Position numbers and translations under genes: made by a program
Notes under the pieces: model-generated
What the model was told of the DNA's origin: nothing
Databases searched by the model: none
Seen by the model: only the letters and a program-made list of their open reading frames with translations
NCBI GenBank assembly: GCA_949358305.1
Contig: OX442316.1
Span: 2,852,001-2,916,000 of the forward strand
Length of the DNA: 64,000 bases
Direction: 5' to 3'
Source of the DNA: Strigamia acuminata
Taxonomy: Eukaryota > Arthropoda > Chilopoda > Geophilomorpha > Linotaeniidae
In this document: positions 1 through 12,245 of the stretch, piece after piece
Numbering within the stretch: position 1 is the first letter of the stretch
Layout: each line of letters opens with the position of its first letter

Positions 1-163
1 ACGCAAGCTTTCGTATGTTATCGATAACTCTATTGCCAGCTAACGTTACCGATAACTCTATTGCCAGCTAACGTTACCGATAACTCTATTGCCAGCTAAC
101 GTTACCGATAACTTTACCACTACTAGATAGCGTTACCGCAAACTCTATCACCAGCTAGTATTA

Positions 164-240
164 TTATTATTTATTAATGTCACTCCTAAGGAGTAAAGGT
201 TACAGGAAAGTTAGACATTCATTTGTTCATTGACAATAAA
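164..240. repeat. dispersed repeat copy 1 of 2
   Basis: About 77 bp containing TTATTAATGTCACTCC, GGAGTAAA and GTTCATTTGTTCATT motifs. A close copy in the same orientation lies at 11835-11912. Being inserted inside a satellite argues for a mobile origin, such as the 3' end of a retroposon, but the class is not known. Confidence 0.65.
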
Positions 241-335
241 TGTGTGGAGGCGTTTACCAGCTACCGTTACCGATAACTCTACCGCCAGCTACCGATACCG
301 ATAACTTTACCACCAGCTACCGTTACCGATAACTC

Positions 336-541
336 AGAGATCTGCATTGGCGTAAAATCCTTACCCGTTACCCGTCCGTTACCCGTCTCCAAAAAAAATT
401 CTCTACCCTACCCTACCCGTACCCGTTCCTGAACGCAATCACGTGTGCCAGAGATGTGCATTGGCGTAAAAACCGTACCCGTTACCCGCCATACCCTGTA
501 CGGGTACAGTTACGGGTACGGGTACCCAATGCAGATCTCTG
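336..541. mobile_element. palindromic element inserted in the satellite
   Basis: Termini AGAGATCTGCATTGG (336-350) and CCAATGCAGATCTCT (526-540) are exact inverted repeats. The interior carries repeated ACCCGTTACCCG-type tracts on the left and the complementary GGGTACGGGTA type on the right, so the whole element can fold. CGATAACTC lies on both sides (327-335 and 542-550). It could be a 9-bp target duplication, but the satellite itself contains this word, so that is not proof. Confidence 0.7.
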
Positions 542-785
542 CGATAACTCTGCCGCCAGCTACCGTTACCGATAACTCTGCCGCCATCTACCGTTACCAA
601 TAACTCTACCGCCAGCAACCATTATCGATAACTCTACTGCCAGCTACTGTTATCGATAACTCACCGTTACCGATAACTGTACCGCCAGCTACCGTTACCG
701 ATAACTCTACCGCCAGCTACCGTTACTGATAACTCTACCCCCAGCTACCGTTACCGATAACTCTACCGCCATTTTCCCAACTGTT

Positions 786-3348
786 CCTCCTTTAAAAAAA
801 AACTTAAAAAAAAAACACGACCGGCATTGCCATTAAAAGCCGAATCTTTTGTGTTTTTAAAATAATTTCCACTTAACAGTGTTTAAACAAGTTTGGCATC
901 AGTGCACACTCTCCACATTGGTCATGTCCAATCACCTGATCCCAATACCAGCAAGAAAAATCCAATAAACCTCGTTTTCGTGCCCATCAAACACAGCCAA
1001 ATGGCATCGCATTATAAAGATGTTAACGTGGATAATTACGCCCTGTTGTTAATAAGGGTTTCATGATTGACGTGCAATGGCACACCTCTTTTTCCTACAG
1101 AGCAAGAAAAAGAAAAAAGAAAGAAAATTAAAAAAAAAAAAAAGAAAAAAAGAAAAAGAATGAAGAAATCAATATGATCACGTGTGTCGTGTCGAGTCTA
1201 AATAAAGTCGAGGTGGTCAACGGCCTCGTCGCAAATTGAAATCGAAACGCCAGACCGTCGTGGGGGTCCACGGGTCACCTGTGTTGCTTTTATTTCTCGA
1301 GTTTTGTCTTCCCGTCCCCTCGACTGGCAATTAATGAGTCCTGCCTTGGGTTGGGGAACCGAACGGGACCTTGCAATTGCCCCGTAGCCGGCGGCCATGT
1401 TGGGTCGAGTTGTTCTGATGTTTAGTGTCACTGGTTGGTGTGTTGTTGTTGTTGTGGCTGCTTTCGTGTGTCTGTTACGATGCTTCAATTGATCGGCCAG
1501 GAATTGGCTTGTTATGCGCGTTTGCGTGTCCAAGGTGTGGGTTACTGGAGGATTCTAAATTATGAATTTTCAATTTTTTTTTTTTTTTTTTTTTTTTCCG
1601 TTTGATGGATTTATTTTGGTTTGTATGACTTTATTTGCGAGATTTTTTTTCTTTTTTTCTTTTTTTTTTTTTTTTGAATTTTTATTTATTTTTTTTTGGA
1701 TTTATTTCTTTGAAATTTTGTGGAAATTTGTGTGTGGATTTATTTATTTTGTTTATTTGTTTAGTTTTTAGGATTTTGGGGCAGAATTTTGTAAATTTTA
1801 AGATTTAGATTTTAGATATTTAATTTATTTTTTAAAAAAATATTTTTTTTTTGTCTTTTTCTTTATAATTGTCGGCATAATTTTTAAAAAGAAATGAGTA
1901 AAAGTGAATTGTAAGATGTGAATTAACATTTTAGGCGGTTTTTTTGTTGTAAATTTGTTGTATTTTAATATTTTTTTCCCTATTTCTTTTTTATCTGTTT
2001 GATTTTGATCAATTTTAGCCAAAATGTGACCAAAATTTAATTTTGTTTTTGGTGTGCTTTGATTTCCACATAAATTGTGCATTTTTACGCATTTCTGTAT
2101 ATTGTTTCTTGATTTCCACTGCAATTGCTCTACAAATTGGCCATTTTTTAATTTTAATTACCAAATTTTCCCCATTTTTGGTCATTTTTCAATTTTAATT
2201 ACCATTTTTTCCCAATTTTTGGTCAAAATTCGACCACCAAATGCCCCATTTTCCAACAAAAATGCCCCAACATTGTTTTTAACTCATGTACATTTCGAGT
2301 AAAATTCTTATTCTTATATGAACTTGAAGTCTATAGTGAAGACCACAAATGGCACATTTTTCAATTCCACTGCAACTTGGAGTCTAAATTCTACAAATTG
2401 TTCATTCCTTTCAATTTTCCCAACAAATGTTGACCACCAAATATCTAATAAAACCTCTAATTTAACAAAAAAAAAACAACCAAACACCCAAACGATCAAA
2501 CAAACCACTTCTACACGCAAAAATGCCATTTCCACAAGCAAAAACAACACAAAAAACTCTCCCATCTCAATTTTAAACCCAAAAACAACACAATTTCCAA
2601 CTGCCCAACCCACCACACTCCACATTTCACCCATAAAACCCAAAAAAATCCCCTTCCGTTACGTCACAACCCTTAACCTTATCACTTAGAGCGCCTAAAC
2701 CACTTTATTTACGAGCTTCATTAGCCCTAACCCTCCCGGATGAAGGGGATTTCCACAAATCCTCACATCTCACCCCCTCGTTTAACTCTAATCGCTCAAA
2801 AAACCCTCGAAAGACCCGAATAAACCTCGAAAAACCCGCAAAAAAACACGAAAAACCCAAAAAATCGTCAAAAAAGTGCCATCTGCCGAGCCAATTGTTT
2901 GGTAGCAGCCAGCTCTCACTAATTACAGACCTCCCCCAGCGTCATTAGGAAGCCGCTTTGCTTCCCTCGTGGGAGGCCGGTGCCCGCGACACGGACCCGG
3001 TAACGGGCACTCGCTCACTCAGCCTTGACCACTCGCTTCCGCTGCCTACCCACACGCACGCCACTCGGCCAACATTAAAAAAATTAACATTTCGGCCCTA
3101 AAAAACCACGAAAATCGCCATTTCCACACGGAAAAAAAATATAAAATGGTGTTAAAACGCTTAAAACGAGCGTTGCGGTGGTTTAAAACGCGAAAAACGA
3201 TCGAAATGAGAGTTGAAACGCATGAAATTAGCTGCGTGTTGATTTAAAATGCAGAAAAATCGCCATTTTTGACACGCAAATGGCGAAAAATGTAGATAAG
3301 ACGGTTAAAACGGGGTCCGTGCGTGTTATAAAAATGGTGTAAACTCAC
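786..3348 (-). other. presumed engrailed intron 1 (partial), noncoding
   Basis: Everything left of the engrailed donor at 3348 should be intron 1. It holds a polypurine run (1100-1160), a T-rich low-complexity tract (1562-1860), AT-rich DNA to about 2690, and two blocks of balanced composition (about 1180-1555 and 2690-3060). The second contains CTAATTAC and CATTAGG homeodomain-like sites. No exon, in particular no homeobox exon, is visible. Any regulatory role is inference. Confidence 0.5.
1562..1860. repeat. poly-T-rich low-complexity tract
   Basis: Runs of T interrupted by single bases. Reading frames through it are phenylalanine-rich artefacts. Confidence 0.85.
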
Positions 3349-3721
3349 CCGAGGAAGGCCTGTCCGAGTATCTGGTGCAGTAGACCCAAGCCGGCCACAA
3401 GATGTTTGGTTTTGACTTTGAATTGGAACTGTCTTTTTGGTCGCGGCTCGTGGCGCGCACTCGCTCGGCGGGGAGCGCGGTGGCGGTCGGCGCGCCGGCG
3501 CCATCGTCGTCGTCGTCCGTGTCGTCCGATCGGGAGTCGACTCGCTTCTGACCGGGCGCGATTTTGCCGAAATCCGGTCGGAGGATGTTCTCGATGGAGA
3601 ATTTGAGCGTCCGGCTCGGTTGCTGCGCCTGCTGCGCCTGCTCGTCGTTGCGTCGGGGCGACGCGGGACTCGCTTCCCGATCGCCGCCGTCCGCCTGCCG
3701 GGAGTCGCCGTCGAGCGCCAT
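3349..3721 (-). CDS. en: engrailed/invected homeobox protein, exon 1
   Basis: First coding exon of a segmentation and neural transcription repressor. Reading from the ATG at 3721, 124 codons plus one base are visible. The start MALDGD resembles the MALED start of fly Engrailed. The EH1 Groucho-binding motif FSIENILRPDFG lies near residues 41-52. A serine/aspartate-rich acidic stretch follows. The EH2/EH3 signature LWPAWVYCTRYSDRPSSG closes the exon, next to a GTGAGT donor at 3348, the usual engrailed intron position just before the homeodomain linker. Only about 40 residues precede EH1, far fewer than in insect Engrailed, so the protein would be short unless an upstream exon exists. The homeobox exon is outside the window to the left. 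An overlapping out-of-frame upstream ATG ends within four codons. I cannot tell en from inv on exon 1 alone. Confidence 0.93.
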
Positions 3722-4000
3722 CGGGAGTCGGTGAGGCTCAGCACGGCATGGTGCGCGACGGGGATTGCGCTGGCGAGAGGCAGTGGTTGTCGAGCACCGC
3801 CCGAGCGGCCATATATACGTCGAATGCTCGGTTATACATCAAAAGGTGGGAGAAAGGATGTCCCGCTGCTCGATGTGGACGCCTGGTCGACGACAGCCCA
3901 CTCTCGGCCCAGGGCCCGCCCACGAATCGAAGGCCACGTGGCAACAGCCAATCGCGGCGCGCGCTTCGGCGGTGCGTGTGGTTGGTCCGCGTTCTTATTA
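3420..4000. other. GC/CpG-rich island over the engrailed start
   Basis: Dense in CG dinucleotides and clearly richer in G+C than the AT-rich flanks. It covers the coding exon, 5' leader and core promoter. This is typical of a developmental gene promoter spared from methylation-driven decay. Confidence 0.75.
3811..3820 (-). promoter_or_regulatory. candidate TATA box of engrailed
   Basis: On the minus strand the sequence reads ACGTATATATGGCCGC, with TATATA at 3817-3812. This is about 95 bp upstream of the start codon, so transcription would begin near 3780-3790 with a short leader. The adjacent GCGGCCAT (plus strand, 3805-3812) is a Pho/YY1-type word. Confidence 0.5.
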
Positions 4001-4929
4001 AACTATCATTCGTCCCCGCACGACGATGGGTTCGTTCAACAGGTAAAAAAAAAAAATGATCTTTCGGATCGGACTACCGATATTAAGATATTTCAATGCC
4101 GGGTTAATTATGGCTGGGAAAATGGCGGTTGGTTTTCTAAAATTTGATTTTTGGGGGGGCAGGTTGGGCTTAGGGGGGCAAATTTTTTTTTTTTGGTTTT
4201 TTGGGGGTGTTTTGGGGTGTGGGAGATAGAGTCGGTGGTTGTGGCCACTATCGGTAAATGGGCAGTGAGTGGTAGGTGGCGATAAGCCGGTAGGTTGTCG
4301 GGGAATCGTCGCTAATAGCCCGTGAAGGGCCGGGGATCAGATATGAAAGCCGGGGGATTAACGGAGGGGCAAGAAGCTTTCGATGACATATGACGTGACT
4401 GGCAGAACGTGGTGGAGATAAATGTTATTGCGCTCTTTCCTCTTGATGGAGAAATTCGGCACAACTCACTCGGACGGTTTACAGAGGGAAAGCGTAATAA
4501 AGAACTACCGTTCGGGGTGTGTTGGTGTTAGGGTGGGAAGCGGCGTTTGGAGCGAAACCGGCCAGTCTATTGGAAAATGCACGGAAAACAAAGTTTTGGA
4601 ACATGTTTTCGGTCTGGTTTGGGGTCTGGGTGTCTACATTTAGTTGTTTTCTGGTTCCCAAAGGATGGAAAATTGTTTTTTTTTTAATTTTTGTTGCTTG
4701 GTTGTGTCTACATTTCGTCTAGATGGTGAGATGAGTGTACCGGCATCCCGTTAGAGGTTATAATCCCAAGTTAAGACACCTCTGACACTAATGCCAACAC
4801 TGCTGAAGTTCACAGAGCACCGAGATACCAGAACTTCAACATTGCCCAAGTCAAGTTTACGGCAAGTACTTTTCCCTTTTGTGAAAACCTCCGCACGTTA
4901 AAAATTTCTCCGTTATTGCTTAAATGATG

Positions 4930-5345
4930 ACCGAAGCTCGGTGTTGACGCACCATGATTTCTGCCCAGTGCCCTGAACGTCAAAGCAAAGACTTTCCAAC
5001 GACTAGATATACTGAAATGTGACGTTCCAGATTTTTCCCTTTAAAAAAAAGTCCAGCGCGGTGTAGACGCAACCTAATTTCTGCCCAGTGCCCCGAACGT
5101 CAAAGCGAAAAAATTCGACCAACTCTAAACAGCGAGAATTGAATACGGAAATGCAACATTCCTGATCTTCCCTTTTATACACGTTATACGCAGTAAAAAA
5201 AATGTCCGAAGCTCAGACGCAACGTGATTTCTGCCCAGTGCCCCGAACGACAAAGCAAAGACATTCGGCCGAATACGGAATCGTGACATTCCCGATTTTC
5301 TAACGGGTTTTACGGAGTATAAAAAAGGCGAAGCTCGGTGGTTTC
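4930..5345. repeat. imperfect tandem repeat, three long units
   Basis: Three diverged copies start near 4932, 5053 and 5206 (units about 120-153 bp). Each contains GATTTCTGCCCAGTGCCC or a close variant, then GAACGTCAAAGC and later a GACATTCCCGATTTT-like tail. The fourth start at about 5328 is truncated. Confidence 0.75.
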
Positions 5346-6059
5346 TGACCGTGCGCCAAGGCAAACGGCGGAAACGAGAAATTTGATTTTCCTCCTGCTC
5401 CGTTTTAATATGCACGTGCTCTCCTTCAACGGGATGTCGCCACCATTTTGGCCAATTGCCTTCGTTAAGCCAACTCGGCGGCATATATCATTGTGCAAAA
5501 TGGACGAATAGACACCCTCGTATATTACTTTAGCGGACAGGGGGGAAGAACGGCATTATTAAGCGGCATAGAGAGAGGGTGCTGAGGGCCCCAGCGCACA
5601 CAGATGCAAAGAGCAGTTTTCCATGTTCAGGATGTTGCACGCATGGGTGGCCGAGTTGTCATGACGACGGGATGCGACCAATTATATGTGTTAATCAAAT
5701 GTATTCAGAGCCAGATTGGTCGACCCCGACACAATGGCGCGAGGATGATGATTTAGACGACGGCCTCGTTCTCGTGTTATGGGCCATCGTACATCTTCAC
5801 CTAAAGATGGCAGTTGTCGGATGGGGTGCGCGAGCTTTGTGTGGCTCCAGCAGGAGAGGCTTTGTGATTGGGCGCTTCAGATTTGGCTTAATGTGCGGCC
5901 AGATGGGCCGCGCGGAAGATTCAATACAAGAGTTTTTCAATCATTTAAATTGAGCCACATTGGAATGTTTAGGCATGTTGACCTTTGAGATCCGACTATA
6001 TATCACATGTTTATTATGTATTTCCGGTTTGGTTTTGAAAAGGAAATGTTGGCAGATGG

Positions 6060-6740
6060 GAATGAAGTGGTTTGATTGACGTTTGCTTTGGTTTTTGGCA
6101 ATTGGTTATGTTTTAATTGCGTTTTAAGTGTGTTTTGGGGGCTGTTTGGTGGGTTTTTGTACGTTTTGAATGCGTTTTGGTTAGTGGAAAGTGTGGTGTT
6201 GCATTTTTTAGAAGTTTTGTTTGTGTTTTGTTGTTTTAATTTCGGTTTGATTGGTTTTCTGTGTGATTTTCGTGTTTTTGTGCTGTTTTAGGACGTTTTA
6301 AATGTGTTTTATAGTTATTTTAAAGTGTAATGTTTCACTTTTTAGCCATTTTGTTTCGGTTTTGTTGTTTTAATTTCGTTTTGATTGGTTTTCAGTGTGA
6401 TTTTCGTGTTTTTGTGCTGTTTCAGGACGTTTGAAATACGTTTGAAATGTGTTTTTGTTACTTTAAAGTGTAATGTTTCACTTCTTACCGGTTTTGTTGT
6501 TTTAATTGCGTTTTAAATGGTTTAAAGTGTCATTTTCTTGTTTTAAAAAAATGTTGTTTGGGTTTTGTGAGTTTTATTACGTTTTAATTGCGTTACACTT
6601 GATTAAAGTGTAATTTTTCATCCTTTTACTGACTATGTTTTGTTGCTTTTTAATTGGTTTGGTTTTTAAAAGTGCAGTTTTAAATGTTTAAAAAAAACAC
6701 ATTTTGTTGGTGTTTTGTGTTTGTAATTGGGTAAAATGAG
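6060..6740. repeat. T/G-rich decayed repeat
   Basis: Recurring TTTTGTTGTTTTAATT and AAGTGTAATGTTTCACTT words at irregular spacing. Open frames across it are phenylalanine/valine-rich artefacts. Confidence 0.65.
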
Positions 6741-7629
6741 CTTGTTAAACTCGTTGAGCTAAAAAAAAATTTTTATGAGACTTGTTGTGTATGTTTATAA
6801 ATACTTTTCGAGGCATTAAACGTCAAAACACGCAATTATCCAGCAGTTAAAACCCCAAAATAAATCAGAAACTTGTCACAACGTAGCCATTTGATCGAAT
6901 TTGAGTCGTCAAAACGGTCAATTTTTAAAATTTCCAATATTTTCCAAATCGACGGGAATCGTCGCGCCGTCACGCCGCGCCAAGTGCGCCCGACGCGGCA
7001 GCGGAATCTCGAATCCCCGTCGAAACAGCAGCGATGCATCTGAATAGCTCGTAATTAGAGCGTGTTGGAAATGAACGTGTGGAATGCCAAAGCAAAGTTA
7101 ATTTAGCGGTGTGCGCGGCTATATCTTTAAATACAATCGTTTTGGGTGAGAAAAGGTAAAAAAATGGTGGATGGTCGGGTCTCCCGAGGCAGTTTGATTG
7201 GTTTGGTGCGGTGCTAATGGGTACCAGTTGTCACCCAGCAGCCACCCATCGTGGGAACGGAGAATTCTCTTGGCAGGCATTTATGGCCGCTTCATAAAGA
7301 GTCGTCCCGAACGACACCCTTCCCTTCCCGACCCTTGGTGGAGTCTTCTCCCGCTGAGTGAGGAACAAGCGCTTCCCACTAATTGAACAACACACGAATT
7401 CCAGTTAGTAGACCTAATTTCGAGCGGCAAGGGTGAAGAATTGCGAAAGAATTAAGATAGAATAAGGAAAATTGAGCAGATTTGCGTTTGGTTTTTTGGG
7501 TTGTTATTTTTTAGTCGAAAAGCCGTGTTTTAAGTGTTTTTGGGGTTTGTGGTTTGTGGGTAGTAGTTTTTAATGTCACAAAAGAAAAAGAAAAAGGCTT
7601 AGAACACTTATTAGACGACTTTTGAATGC

Positions 7630-8320
7630 AGCAACTGGGTTTTGTAGAATTTTTATTGAATTTTGTTGCATTTTTATTGAGTTTTGTTGAATTTTTATTG
7701 AATTTTGTTGCATTTATATTGAGTTTTGTTGAATTTTTATTGAATTTTGTTGCATTTTTATTGAGTTTTGTTGAATTTTTCTTGAATTTTGTTGAATTTT
7801 TGCTGAATTTTTCTTGAATTTTCCTACTTTTGTTGTATTTTGCAGAATTTTTGCAGGATTTTCTTGCAGTTTTGTTCATTTTTTGTTAAACTATTGATGA
7901 ATTTCCATATTTTTTTTAATTTGAATTTTCTTGAATTTGCATTGAATTTTCTTGACTATGTATTGCATTTTCTTGAATTTGCATGGAATTTTCTAGACTT
8001 TGTATTGAATTTTCTTGACTTTGAATTAAATTTTCCTGAATTTTTCTTGAATTTTTAATGAAATTCTTGAATTTTTAGTGAAATTCTTGAATTTTTCTTA
8101 AATTTTTAATGAAATTCTTGAATTTTTCTTGAATTTTTCTTGAATTTTTAATGCAATTATTGAATTTTTCTTGGATTTTACTTGGTTTTTCTTGTTTGAA
8201 TTTTTCGTTAATAATTTTTGAATTTTTCTAGATTTTTTCTTCGATTTTCTCCAATTTTTCTTCGATTTTCTTCAATCTTTCTTAAATTTTTGTGAAATTT
8301 ACCTCAATTTTCATAACCAT
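7630..8320. repeat. GAATTTTT/TTGAATTTT tandem repeat
   Basis: Long array of 15- to 27-bp variants built from TTGAATTTTTATTGAATTT and TTCTTGAATTTTT. Both strands give repetitive open frames with heptad-like F/L/N or N/K/T patterns caused by the repeat. Confidence 0.9.
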
Positions 8321-8929
8321 TAAACAAATCCTCTATCAAACTCAATTAACATCCAATAAACTGAACTACATTCAATCAAAACCAACTAAACAATAAAACC
8401 TAATTGATTTTCGTTGAACTCAAAATCACAACATCATTTCCCCATCTTCGCCTTCATTCAATTCGAACCGAACCGAACCGATGTGATTCCTCTGCGCAAA
8501 CGCAAACAAAATACAAACATGCACAACGCAAACACGACGTGATTTTTACGATATAATTAAAAATAAATGTCATTAATTAAGGAACCAAACGTTAAATATT
8601 TGTCGAAAAATATCTGTTCTATTGATCGAGCGATGAGCAAATGGGAGGAAAATAAAAAGTGGGCATTTAATCGGGCAAATAATCCCTGGTTTCCTAATCT
8701 CTTGCTTCTTATCGCTGCTGTTCGTTCACCCCGAGAGCGATTTATTATGCCACCCATGTCGACGTGTCCGTTAATTAATTACGTCATCCTGGGGTATGTG
8801 TTAATTCACCTGTCCACGCCATCTAGCGTTGATAATTGACATCAAAGTATCTGCAACTATTCCGGTAATTGGACTACAGCGAAGAGGCGACACGAATGCC
8901 AAGTTTTTATTCGGGAAAAATGCAATTTT

Positions 8930-9500
8930 TAGGCAGAAAAATGAAATTTTAGACTACGGAGGAATTTTTAAGCTAAAAATTGTAATTTTAGACAAAATAA
9001 AAATGAATTTTTAGACACAATGAAAATGAATTTTTAGACAAAATAAAAATGAATTTTTAGACAAAATAAAAATGAATTTTTAGACAAAATAAAAATGAAT
9101 TTTTAGACAAAATAAAAATGAATTTTTAGTCAAAATAAAAATAAATTTTTAGACAGAATGAAAATAAATTTGTGGACAGAATGAAAATGAATTTTTAAGC
9201 TGCAAATTGAAGTTTTTAGGCCGAAAAAAGAAATTTTAGACTACGGATGAATTTTTAGGCTAAAAATTGTCAATTTAGACAAAATAAAAATAAATTTTTA
9301 GACTCGAAATTGTAGTTTTTAAGCCGAAAAATGAAATTTAAGACGATTGAAGAATTTTTAGGCTTAAAATTGTAATTTTAGACAAAATAAAAATAATTTT
9401 TAGACTGAAAATTTTAGTTTTTAAGCCGAAAATGCAATTTTTAGGCGAAAAATGCAATTTTTATGCCAATATGCATTTATTTTAGGCCAAAACGCAATTT
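8930..9500. repeat. 22-bp AT-rich minisatellite
   Basis: Near-perfect units of GAATTTTTAGACAAAATAAA plus AT between about 8990 and 9180, with degraded variants (ATTTTTAGGCCGAAAAATG) to about 9500. Confidence 0.9.
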
Positions 9501-9829
9501 TTTAGACCAAAATTCCAATCCATATTTTCGTAGGAAAACATTTCTTTTCTATGCCCTCCAAAGTGTTTCATTATTTTCCCTTCATTTCATTCGCATTGCA
9601 CTCCTCTCACGACAGTTCATCATTCGATGCGTCTAAGCAGATGTTAGGGTTCCGTTGGGAATAAAGTTCAACGCTGTAGGGGTGTGGATAGTCATTACGC
9701 TCCGCGCTACCAAATAACCCCCGACACTTACAAGACGCGTTCGGATCAATTAGCGCCACCTCGACCTCATTAAACGTGTCCACAACTCCAAACCTCATTG
9801 GCCGACCCAAAATTTCCACATATTTCCTC

Positions 9830-10330
9830 AAAATTTACTCAAATTTCCTCAAAATTCATCAAATTCCGTCAAATTTCATCAAATTTCGTCAAAATTTCAT
9901 CAAATTTCATCAAATTTCGTCAAAATTTCATCAAATTTCGTCAAAATTTTATCATATTTCGTCAAGATTTCAAAATATTCATCAAAATCTCATCAAATTT
10001 CGTCAAAATTTTATCATATTTCGTCAAGATTTCAAAATATTCATCAAAATCTCATCAAATTTCGTCAAAACTTCATCAGATTTCGTCAAAATTTCATACA
10101 TTTAAGTAAAATTTCGTAAAATATCATAAATTTACGTCAAATTTCGTAAAATTACGTAACATTTTGTCCAAATTTCTTTGTTACGTCAAAATTTCATCAG
10201 ATTTCGTCAAGATTGCATAAATTTACGTCAAATTTCGTAAAACTACGTAAAATTTTATCCAAATTTCATTAAGTTACGGTCAAATTTCGTCAAATTAAGT
10301 AAAATTACGTAAAATTTCGTCAAAAATTGT
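9830..10330. repeat. CAAATTTCGTCAAAATTTCA tandem array
   Basis: Units of about 10-20 bp built on TCAAATTTCGTCAAAATT. Near 9950-10060 a higher-order unit of about 60 bp containing TCAAGATTTCAAAATATTCA occurs twice. Confidence 0.9.
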
Positions 10331-11229
10331 CCAATTTGTGGACATTTTTGTGCGCGAAAAGCAAATAATTTTCCGCTCCGACGCGTCCGTTTTCTCGGGT
10401 TTCATCCGCGCTTCAAACACGTGGGCGATTTTTAATTGAATTGGCGTCGGCGGTGCGCATGCGTACGCCGTACTCCTCTCCTCTCCGCTCTCCGCTCTTT
10501 GTTTGATGATGGCGCATGCAGGGAAGACGCATCGGGCCGTAGGTTGTAGGTAATGGAGAGGAAACGAGCGGAGAGTGGAACATTTCTTGTTGTTCATTAA
10601 GGCGCGAAAGTGAATTTAGATTTCTTTTGAGCGCGTCGTAAACAATGGCGACTGCATCTTGCAAAATTCATTACCCTGTGAAATTGGATGGCATATTTCA
10701 TTGACCCTCTTGGTGTTCTGTTGGCGCTCTGCCTCCTGATTTTATTGATTCCGTAAATTGCGCGCGCTGAGCAGCTCCGAGACAACAATGGGGGTGAGAG
10801 AAAGAGAGACGAACGAAGGCAGCGTGAAAACACCCCCCCAAACACCCCCCACCCAACTGCCGGCACCGTGCTAGTGCAATTAAACGGACCGAGGGTGTAG
10901 CAAGCCAGTTCGGAATGCGCGGAATGTAATTTTGCGCGAATTGAGTCTACATTGATTCTGAGCAGTCACTGAACATCCAATAACATGTGAAAGATAATAA
11001 TGACTCGCTTTGCACTCTAATACGCATGATTTTCACTTTGATCCCGTTCCCGCAGATCGATGCGCAATAACACAACTCGCCCAACTGACGAAATAAATAA
11101 ACAACATTCGCTTTTTTTTATTTCTTTATTTATCTCAAAGTATTTATGTAGATTGTACGGCCATTAATACTAAACTAGAAATTTATGTAACATCCAAATC
11201 TCACACAGTTTGATAAGTGAGCGAGACAA

Positions 11230-11635
11230 AAATTCAATTTTACAGACCAAAAAATCCAATATTAGACCCAAAAAATTCAATTCCAGGTTTAAAAAATCCA
11301 ATTTTGGGTTAAAAACAACAAATTTCAGCATAAACAATTGAATATTAAACTTAGAAATTCAATTTTAGGCCAAGAAATTGATTATTAGACCAAAAAATTC
11401 AATTTTAGGCCAAAAAATTGATTATTAGACCAAAAAATTCAATTTTAGACCAAAAAATTGATTATTAGACCAAAAAATTCAATTTTAGGCCAAAAAATTG
11501 ATTATTAGACCAAAAAATTCAATTTTAAGCCACAAAAATGATTATTAGACCAAAAAACTCAATTTTAGGCCAAAAAATTGATTATTAGACCAAAAAATTC
11601 AATTTTAGGCCAAAATATAATTATACAGCCTTAAT
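11230..11635. repeat. 40-bp AT-rich minisatellite
   Basis: Head-to-tail units pairing CAAAAAATTCAATTTTAGGC with CAAAAAATTGATTATTAGAC, at least six clean copies. Confidence 0.9.
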
Positions 11636-11834
11636 TTTTGCTACAAGGGGTAGGAAAAAAATATGTCTAGGGTCCGGATAAAGGTTAATCCGTCCCCGTG
11701 TCTCAGAGTTTTTGAACGGAAACACCATACTTCAAGATTTTTTAAGAAAAAATTTGTATAATTACAAACTGGCAAGAAAATAATTATCACGAAGCGGTAA
11801 TAATATTTTTCATAATTTCACGGGTTTTCGGGTG

Positions 11835-11912
11835 ATTATTTATTTATTAATGTCACTCCAAAGGAGTAAAAGATACAGGAAAATTAGACGTTCATTTGTT
11901 CATTAAGAATAA
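11835..11912. repeat. dispersed repeat copy 2 of 2
   Basis: Close copy of 164-240 in the same orientation, sharing TTATTAATGTCACTCC and GTTCATTTGTTCATT. The two copies lie on opposite sides of engrailed exon 1. Confidence 0.65.
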
Positions 11913-12029
11913 GGCAAACCTTTCGCCGTTGGCCCCTAAATGTGCCCGGCACGCATCGGTCTTTTTCAGTATTCATAAAAACACAAAATAGAAAATCATA
12001 AAATTTACCGGCTTTCGCTATACCGACAT

Positions 12030-12245
12030 CCAGAGCAGGGATCGACAAATAATCTTAAGTGGGGTCCGGATACTATTAAAAATTTTTATCGAGGTCCAGA
12101 AAAAAAAACACTTAAAAACCTTACTAAAAACCTAAGAAAACGAAAAAAAACTTAAAAACCTTACTAAAAACCTAAGAAAACGGAAAAAAACACTTAAAAA
12201 CCTAAGAAAACGGAAAAAACACTTAAAAACCTTACTAAAACCCTA
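12030..12245. mobile_element. element fragment with AAAAACCTTACTAAAAACC repeats
   Basis: Contains GGTCCGGATACTATT and ATCGAGGTCCAGAAAAAAA followed by tandem CTTAAAAACCTTACTAAAAA units. The same words occur in reverse orientation at 39590-39680, inside intron 1 of an SVWC gene, so this is a dispersed element. The class is unknown. Confidence 0.6.

Larger units (their letters stand above)
20..785. repeat. 28-bp satellite array
   Basis: Tandem copies of a roughly 28-bp unit, CGATAACTCTACCGCCAGCT plus ACCGTTAC, with scattered substitutions. The array is interrupted by a dispersed repeat near 164-240 and by a palindromic insertion at 336-541. It has no coding potential. It lies in the region expected to be engrailed intron 1. 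Confidence 0.9.

Noticed and set aside
1-3348. Homeobox exon of engrailed
   Set aside because: I looked on the minus strand for homeodomain motifs such as RPRTAFT or KIWFQNKRAK and saw none; it should lie outside the window.
3437-4147. 236-codon plus-strand frame over engrailed
   Set aside because: It is antisense to the engrailed exon and promoter. It is open only because of GC-rich composition; the minus strand carries the EH motifs.
5579-5953. 124-codon frame in the engrailed upstream region
   Set aside because: No domain, no splice context and no homologous motif. It is likely a chance frame in balanced-composition DNA.
7511-8058. Coiled-coil-like frames on both strands
   Set aside because: Produced by the TTGAATTTT tandem repeat.
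8990-9180. CRISPR-like regular repeat
   Set aside because: Units are contiguous without unique spacers; it is a minisatellite in animal DNA.
9776-10109. SSNFIKFRQ-type frames
   Set aside because: Produced by the TCAAATTTCGTCAAAA repeat.
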